The position numbers were made by a program, and so were the translations under genes. Positions 58,931-64,000 of a DNA stretch of 64,000 bases are shown here, one piece after another. The notes beneath the pieces are model-generated. The model saw only the letters and a list, made by a program, of their open reading frames with translations, ran no database searches and was not told where the DNA came from. The first letter of the stretch is position 1, and every line of letters begins with the position of its first letter. Origin of the DNA: Elusimicrobiota bacterium (lineage in GTDB: Bacteria; Elusimicrobiota; Elusimicrobia; Elusimicrobiales; UBA9959); contig JACQYT010000056.1 in NCBI GenBank assembly GCA_016208085.1, positions 1 to 64,000 on the forward strand, given 5' to 3'.

Positions 58931-60430
58931 ATGGATAAAACCGCGTATCTCAGCGTTTACGACAAGACCGGCATCGTGGATTTTGCCCGCGGGCTGGAAA
59001 GCCTCGGTTTTGAGATCTACGCCTCCGGCTCCACTTTCAAGCTCCTCCGGGAATCGGAAATAGAGGCGGAAGATATACGCTACTCGCCGCCGGTCCCGGT
59101 TTCTATCCTCAAAGCCTTGTCCGGCCGCTCCGGCGTCCTTTCGGAAAACGGGGTGGAAGTGCCCGGGCCTTATATCGTGGCCGCCAACCTCTACCCGATA
59201 GCCAATATCGTGGGGCAGGAAGAATTCGCCATAGAGGAACTGTCCAATTACCTGGATCAGGCCAACGCCGCAGTCCTGCGCGCGGCCGCCAAAGATTTTG
59301 AAAATGTGATAACGCTCTGCCGGCCCCAGGATTACGGGCCGGTCCTTGAGGCGCTTAGAACGGCGGGGGGGCTTGAGCCCGCCAACAAGCGGCAGCTCGC
59401 CGCCCAGGCCTGGCAGTACCTGGCGGCCTACGACGCCACCGTCGCGCAGTATCTTTCCGAGACGCGGGACCTGCTGGGCGAAGAAGTGGTGATGAGCCTT
59501 AAGAAAGTCATGGAGCTCGCTTACGGCGAAAACCGCCATCAGAAAGCGGCTTTTTATGCCCTGAGCGGCGCCAGGCCGCGCGGCCTTAACGCGGCCCGGA
59601 TACTTTCCGGCGGGCAATTCAACCTGAACCATTATCTGGACCTGAACATGGCCTTTGAACTGGCCGCTGAATTCGAGGAGCCGGTTTGCGTCATTTCAAA
59701 ACATGCCAGGCCGGCCGGCGTCTGCGCGGCCGTAAAGCCGGTAGATTGCTTCAGGGGCGCTTTCAAAGCCGATCCCGCCGGGGCGGCGGGCGGCACGGCC
59801 GCCTTCAACCGCCAGGTGGACGAAGAAACGGCCCGGGCGCTGAAAGAGGTTTTTATTGAAACCGTAATGGCACCGGATTACGGCAAGGAAGCCCTGGCGC
59901 TGCTGCGCGCCAAGGAAGGCCTGAAGGTCATCGCCCTGCCGGCCCCGGTCCTTTCCCCCAGAGAGGTGGAGCTTTATTCCGTGGCCGGCGGGCTGCTGAT
60001 AGAGTCCAAGGACCAGGAAGTGCTGGGCGCGGAGCTGCAATGCGTTACCAGGCGCAAGCCGTCCGATGAGGAATTGCGTTCCCTCAAGCTGGCCTGGAAG
60101 ATTTCAAAATACGCCAAAACCTACGCCGTGGCGCTGGCATCCGGCGGGACTTCGGTTGCCCTGGGCGCGGCGGAAAGCTCCACCTATGACGCGGTCCGGA
60201 GCGCGGTTTTAAAGCTTAAGGATAAGCATCCGATCCTGGAAGGCAAGGCGCCGCTGGTGATGGCCTGCGACGCGGCGCTGCCGCTGAAGACACTGGAGGC
60301 GGCGCTGGCGGCGGGGATAAGCGCGGTGATACAGCCGGGGGGCTGGCGGGAAGACCTGGTCTGCGCCCAGTTCTGCGACTTAAAAAACATCGCGATGGTC
60401 CTGACCGGCGTAAGGCACTTCAAACACTGA
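58931..60430 (+). CDS. purH: PurH-like AICAR transformylase with divergent IMP cyclohydrolase domain
   Basis: Last two steps of purine synthesis. 499 aa from the ATG at 58931 (family about 520). The transformylase half keeps the KH pair (ISKHARPAGV; usually KHANPCG), AFNRQVDEETA and the IIQPGG/TGxRHFxH ending (VIQPGGWRED, TGVRHFKH). The cyclohydrolase half has YDKTGIVDFA, ASGSTFKLL, NLYPI and LRAAAKDF, but lacks the catalytic stretch 'GRVKTLHPKVHGG'. At residues 57-75 it reads SILKALSGRSGVLSENGVE instead. IMP cyclohydrolase activity is therefore doubtful; a second enzyme such as PurO, or changed function, is possible. Confidence 0.88.
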   Translation: MDKTAYLSVYDKTGIVDFARGLESLGFEIYASGSTFKLLRESEIEAEDIRYSPPVPVSILKALSGRSGVLSENGVEVPGPYIVAANLYPIANIVGQEEFAIEELSNYLDQANAAVLRAAAKDFENVITLCRPQDYGPVLEALRTAGGLEPANKRQLAAQAWQYLAAYDATVAQYLSETRDLLGEEVVMSLKKVMELAYGENRHQKAAFYALSGARPRGLNAARILSGGQFNLNHYLDLNMAFELAAEFEEPVCVISKHARPAGVCAAVKPVDCFRGAFKADPAGAAGGTAAFNRQVDEETARALKEVFIETVMAPDYGKEALALLRAKEGLKVIALPAPVLSPREVELYSVAGGLLIESKDQEVLGAELQCVTRRKPSDEELRSLKLAWKISKYAKTYAVALASGGTSVALGAAESSTYDAVRSAVLKLKDKHPILEGKAPLVMACDAALPLKTLEAALAAGISAVIQPGGWREDLVCAQFCDLKNIAMVLTGVRHFKH

Positions 60431-60476
60431 TTATTCGTTTTCACGGGCGAGATCGGCTTTTTCAAGGAGCTGGTTG

Positions 60477-60785
60477 ACTAAAAATTTTTGCAGCAAAAAT
60501 TTTTATCATGCCCCGCCCTAAAGAAAGGATAAAGGATCAGGGATCAGGGATAAAGGATAAAGGCCGGAATAATCTCTTTGTTTTTCCTTCATCCTTCAGC
60601 CTTTATCCTTTAGCCTTTCTTCGGGCGGGGTAACCTTGGGGCAAGAGGGAGTTTGAGGGAGAAATAAATTTCTCCCTCCTCCTGTTGGATACAGTTGAAT
60701 TGTGTCGCTTCGCTCCACCCCGGCAAGGTGTTGAAGAAAACCCCGCGCCGGGTAGGATAAAATGTTGTCGGACAACATTTTATTG
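60477..60785. repeat. 309-bp hairpin-rich composite repeat, copy 2
   Basis: Same order of hairpins as 42727-42991 and the same orientation, with a ~45-bp different insert before the ggcaaggtgttgaagaaaac segment. It overlaps the 3' end of the minus-strand gene at 60596. Confidence 0.8.
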
Positions 60786-61747
60786 TCTTTACCAGCAGGA
60801 CCGCCGACACGGGCTTTTTCAAAATCTTGATGTTGTGCCGGAAAGCGAATATCTCTATGAGCGAACGGAATAACAATATGGTTCCCCGGCAGGCGCAATC
60901 CGGCGGGAGCTGTGATCTCTCCGCGCCTGACCCGCAGGGTTTTCCGGCCGGACAATATTTTTTCCGTTTCCCGGCCGATCAGGGATTTAGGGCCGCCAAG
61001 TCCTTTATAGGCGATGATAAAGCCTCCATCCATTGTCCGGCATCGGCCGTTCAGGATCGCGAAAAGGAATTTATCCCAGAAAACTATCGGTTTTGACAGC
61101 ATTGTTTTGCGGGAGGCCGCTGTCAGGGGCATATAGCGCTTCATCACGTCATATATCAGCTTCCCCTTTTTCACCGTCTCCGCGCATAGGTAGGAGCAGG
61201 GATGCCACGGTATTATGGATTCGCGGTCCATACCCTGGTTCAATTTAGAAAAAGCCGCGTATTTCAGTCTGTCCTCCGGGCGGATAAGGCGGGAATAATA
61301 ATTGAAGACATTATTCATCCAGAACGGGAAAGTCGTTCCCGCGGGCGAGCGGGCGTATATGTGCCGTATCAGGTCTTCATTTCCGCGCCGGAGGTTCCAC
61401 TCTATGTAGGATCTGACGCAGCATTCGGGATAATCAAGCGCGATTCCCCATTCAAGAGACAGCACGTTCCTATAGGCTTTTTTGGCTGCTTCCAGTTTTT
61501 TGGCGCTCCTGCCTATAAGCACGCACGTTATCGGGACGTTGCCGACGTTCTTGTTGTTGCCCAGGTCCACCTTCTTCAGCTTCAGGTCGGCGCACAGCCT
61601 GTCTAAAAGCCGGGCGTCCCCGGCACCGCGCACGCTGGTGTAAACCAGTGATTTTACTCCGGCTGCCAGGCTTGCCAGGTCGTTGAACTGCAGCCCGGGG
61701 CAGCGGGGCCTGTTCATATTGTCGGAAAGGTGTTTGCCTATGTCCAT
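60596..61747 (-). CDS. DUF483-like protein (YPECC motif) with repeat-coded C-terminus
   Basis: 383 aa. Residues 1-318 are a compact protein with LGNNKNVGNVPITCVLIGRS, then IALDYPECCVRSYIEWNLRR (YPECC at 106-110) and PWHPCSYLCAETVKKG. The paired cysteines suggest a metal or cluster site, resembling DUF483-type proteins. Function is not established. From about residue 319 (KMLSDNILSYPARGFLQHL) the sequence is encoded by the composite repeat 60477-60785, so the true C-terminus has been replaced. A short stop was apparently not preserved. Confidence 0.6.
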   Translation of the reverse strand: MDIGKHLSDNMNRPRCPGLQFNDLASLAAGVKSLVYTSVRGAGDARLLDRLCADLKLKKVDLGNNKNVGNVPITCVLIGRSAKKLEAAKKAYRNVLSLEWGIALDYPECCVRSYIEWNLRRGNEDLIRHIYARSPAGTTFPFWMNNVFNYYSRLIRPEDRLKYAAFSKLNQGMDRESIIPWHPCSYLCAETVKKGKLIYDVMKRYMPLTAASRKTMLSKPIVFWDKFLFAILNGRCRTMDGGFIIAYKGLGGPKSLIGRETEKILSGRKTLRVRRGEITAPAGLRLPGNHIVIPFAHRDIRFPAQHQDFEKARVGGPAGKDNKMLSDNILSYPARGFLQHLAGVERSDTIQLYPTGGGRNLFLPQTPSCPKVTPPEERLKDKG

Positions 61748-61762
61748 TTGAGATATTGTACG

Positions 61763-63139
61763 TTATTTCACCTGCACGCTTATATATTTCCCTTCGCCGT
61801 TGCGCTCCAGATCAAACAGCACGCCTTCGGATAAATTCGCCGCGCCGAAAACCGCCGGCATCTCGGCGGCCGAAGTTATCCCGTTACGATTCACCGCTTT
61901 TATCACGTCTGCGCGGCGCAGGTAGCCGAACAGCCTGGAGTCGCCGCTTATCCGGTCCACGATCGCGCCTCCTTCTTCAAAACGCAGTTCCAGCCCTTCC
62001 CAGGCGCAGGCTGATTTCCGGGGTTCCAGATCCGCCCTTTTACTCCGGCCCGCCGTATAAACCACGTCCGCATTTTCCGCCGGACGTTCGGCAAGCGTTA
62101 TTTTTTCTTTTTTCTTCAGCCCTTTGCTGATGAGAGTCAGTTCTATCACGTCGCCGGGGCGCCTGGTATAGGTTCTGTAAAAAAGGTCGTCCTCCGCCTC
62201 AAGGGGCTCTCCATCGCATTCCGTTATGACGTCGCCCCTGACTATGGCGGCCTCATAAGCGGGCGAACCTTTGGCGACCGCGTTCACGAGTCCGCCGGAA
62301 ACGATATCAAGCCCGAGCCCGGCCGCCATGACCGAGTCCAGCGCCACGACGGAAACGCCGAGCCAGCCCCGTTTCACTTTTCTGCCGGCCACCAGATCGG
62401 CAAGAACCCGTTTTATTTCCGCGGCGGGTATGGCGAACCCGACGCCGGCGAAAGCCCCCGACGGCGAAAAAATGGCCGCGTTAACGCCTATTACCCGCCC
62501 GTCCAGATTCAGCAGCGGCCCGCCGGAATTGCCCCGGTTTATGGCTGCGTCGGTCTGTATGAGCTTTTCGTATTTGCGCCCCCCCACTTTCATGCCGGCG
62601 TTCAACGCGGAGATTATGCCGGAAGTAACCGTCTGCCTGAATCCGAACGGGTAGCCCACGGCCAGCGCGAAATCCCCGACTTTTACCTTGTCCGAGTAAT
62701 CGAGTTCCAGATACGGGAATTTATCCCGCGACTTTATCTTCAGGACGGCCAGGTCCAGCGCGGGATCGCCGCCGGCGACGGACGCCATGTAGGTTTTTTC
62801 CTTTCCGTTCGCGTCCGCGAGCGAGACGCGGATGCGGGACGCGCCTTCCACCACGTGATAATTGGTCAGAATATGGCCTTCGGGATCTATTATGAACCCG
62901 GAGCCCGCTCCCTGGACGTCATAGCTGTAAGTCCGCTCCCTGGGCACGACGTAGCCGAAAAAAAATTCAGGTTCTATGAAGGTCTCGGATTCCTCCCGTA
63001 CGACCTTTAAGGCTACCACGGCCGGTTTGGCCCTGGCGGCGACTTCGTTGAAAACCCGCTGGACCTTAAAGGCTTCATCCTGGGCTCCGGCGGCCGCGCA
63101 GATAAAAAGCGCGAGAGACGCGAAAACTGTTTTTTTCAT
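61763..63139 (-). CDS. HtrA/DegP-like periplasmic serine protease
   Basis: 458 aa with a signal peptide (FASLALFICAAAGAQ). The trypsin-like domain has the triad H95 (LTNYHVV), D129 (DLAVLK) and S205 (GNSGGPLL). Two PDZ domains follow (about 245-350: LGVSVVALDSVMAAGLGLDI; and about 370-458, more divergent). Degrades or refolds misfolded envelope proteins, which suits a genome making several large outer-membrane proteins. It lies 15 bases from the DUF483-like gene on the same strand. Confidence 0.92.
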   Translation of the reverse strand: MKKTVFASLALFICAAAGAQDEAFKVQRVFNEVAARAKPAVVALKVVREESETFIEPEFFFGYVVPRERTYSYDVQGAGSGFIIDPEGHILTNYHVVEGASRIRVSLADANGKEKTYMASVAGGDPALDLAVLKIKSRDKFPYLELDYSDKVKVGDFALAVGYPFGFRQTVTSGIISALNAGMKVGGRKYEKLIQTDAAINRGNSGGPLLNLDGRVIGVNAAIFSPSGAFAGVGFAIPAAEIKRVLADLVAGRKVKRGWLGVSVVALDSVMAAGLGLDIVSGGLVNAVAKGSPAYEAAIVRGDVITECDGEPLEAEDDLFYRTYTRRPGDVIELTLISKGLKKKEKITLAERPAENADVVYTAGRSKRADLEPRKSACAWEGLELRFEEGGAIVDRISGDSRLFGYLRRADVIKAVNRNGITSAAEMPAVFGAANLSEGVLFDLERNGEGKYISVQVK

Positions 63140-63463
63140 ATGCGGTTCCTCCGTTGAAAATATATAAATTGCTGAATATCCCCGTCAAGGCTGTAGGCTG
63201 ACGGAAAGCGGGGGGAAGCGCGAAAATACTTATAATTATACGGGAAAAATTTGGTAAATTATAGTTAAGGCGATTAGGCAACTGTAGCGTCCCTAACGCT
63301 TCTTTACATTATGGCTTGTAGCCGCAGAGCTTGCTCTGCTATTGGCGGCAAAGCAAGCTTTGCCGCTACACACAAAACAGAATCGAATATCAAGAGATTT
63401 ATGAGACACAGTTGGGCAATATAGGAAAAAGCTGAAATAGCAGGCTGGTTTTCCGGGTTAATT
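63140..63463. other. gene-less stretch with two TGTAG-type repeats
   Basis: A partial unit tgtagcgtccctaacgc at 63283-63299 and a full palindromic unit at 63316-63371. The rest is AT-rich and could hold divergent promoters for the HtrA and DUF4912 genes; none could be pinned down. Confidence 0.55.
63316..63371. repeat. TTGTAGCCGC...GCCGCTACA repeat
   Basis: Two nested hairpins (gcagagcttgctctgc and ggcaaagcaagctttgcc) inside tgtag/ctaca ends. Confidence 0.75.
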
Positions 63464-63856
63464 ATGACAGATGAACTTAACTTACCGCCCTCCAGCGACA
63501 AAGCCTGGCTGCTTGTAAAAAGCCCGGCCGCTGTTTTCGTGTGCTGGACCTGGAACAGGGCTAAGACAGAAGCGTTTGAAACAGCGTCTTATGAACCCGA
63601 GGTCCTGGTGAAGCTCGTTTCATGCGAGGACAAAACCCCGGCGGCCGAGGCCGAAGTACGCTGGGATGCGGGCAAGGTCTATTTGAAACCTCCGGCCGAA
63701 GGCGGGACCTGCTCGGCTGCGGTGTACGCCAGGAAAAAAGACGGCGGCCGGGAAAAGCTGCTGGAGAGCAATACCGTCACGTTGCCTGTTTCCGGCCCCC
63801 GGGGCGGAGTCTCTTCGGGGTATGCCAGCGCGGAGTTTATCAGGAGGATGGGATGA
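63464..63856 (+). CDS. DUF4912 domain protein
   Basis: 130-aa protein matching DUF4912, a small beta-sandwich (WLLVKSPAAVFVCWTWNRAK, VLVKLVSCED, VYARKKDGGREKLLESNTVT). In several phyla it is encoded next to glycan-branching GH57 enzymes, as here, where it overlaps the next start by four bases (ATGA). No Shine-Dalgarno visible. Probably carbohydrate-related (inference from neighbourhood). Confidence 0.8.
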   Translation: MTDELNLPPSSDKAWLLVKSPAAVFVCWTWNRAKTEAFETASYEPEVLVKLVSCEDKTPAAEAEVRWDAGKVYLKPPAEGGTCSAAVYARKKDGGREKLLESNTVTLPVSGPRGGVSSGYASAEFIRRMG

Positions 63857-64000
63857 GTTCCAAAGGCTCCCTGCTTTTTTTGCTGCACGCGCATCTTCCT
63901 TATGTCAATCATCCGGAACACGCGGATTTCCTGGAAGAGAACTGGTTCTTTGAAGGCGTGGTGGAAACCTATATCCCGCTTATTTCCATGCTTGAGGGCC
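63853..64000 (+). CDS. GH57-family glycosidase / glycan branching enzyme, 5' end only
   Basis: The first 49 residues visible include FLLHAHLPYVNHPEHADFLE then NWFFEGVVETYIPLI, the standard beginning of GH57 (DUF1957) alpha-glucan branching enzymes. The gene runs off the window. Coupled to DUF4912 by the ATGA overlap. Confidence 0.85.
   Translation, partial: MSSKGSLLFLLHAHLPYVNHPEHADFLEENWFFEGVVETYIPLISMLEG

Overview
This is a GC-rich window from a Gram-negative (diderm) bacterium. It carries an LptD-like outer-membrane assembly barrel, Pal, CpoB and TolB of the Tol-Pal envelope system, two PorV-type barrels, MurA, and a DUF4912 gene overlapping the start of a GH57-type glycosidase. That mix, together with giant secreted proteins ending in FlgD-like Ig folds, suggests Elusimicrobiota or a nearby candidate phylum. 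The taxonomic call is inference; there is no rRNA gene to check it. No tRNA, rRNA or CRISPR array was found.

Layout. (1) 1-3.5 kb: a broken M23 endopeptidase, a frameshifted cysteine-rich exported protein and a membrane-anchored protein. (2) 3.5-12.2 kb, plus strand: housekeeping run rpmE, prfA, prmC, murA, folC, a ROK sugar kinase and lptD. (3) 12.2-15.4 kb: a membrane gene with an in-frame stop, a sugar-nucleotide epimerase coupled to thymidine kinase, and a truncated transposase. (4) 15.5-42.7 kb, minus strand: an accessory surface block with two related sets of giant secreted protein, PorV barrel, second barrel and FecR-domain protein. A HEPN/MNT toxin-antitoxin pair lies inside it and a DUF4175 membrane protein heads it. 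(5) 43-47 kb, plus strand: polyprenyl synthase, pal, cpoB, tolB. (6) 47-52.9 kb, minus strand: two small membrane proteins, valS, hemW and a slipin. (7) 53-60.4 kb, plus strand: kbl, a Na+/solute symporter, nusB, ligA, purH. (8) 60.5-64 kb: a YPECC-motif protein, an HtrA protease, DUF4912 and the GH57 start.

The two most unusual things are these. First, a dense set of short palindromic repeats sits exactly against start or stop codons, and some copies lie in frame inside essential genes (murA, folC, valS). One ~100-bp repeat occurs five times and always ends in a hairpin that touches a coding-region boundary: three copies lead directly into the start codons of murA, nusB and purH, and two inverted copies begin at the stop codons of tolB and kbl. 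Second, the duplicated FecR / barrel / PorV / giant-protein cassettes look like a dedicated surface display or secretion system. One PorV gene is fused in frame to a four-helix-bundle (23S intervening-sequence type) protein, and the other has only a remnant of it.

Several genes are disrupted by a single frameshift or stop codon. Without reads, real decay cannot be told from assembly error.
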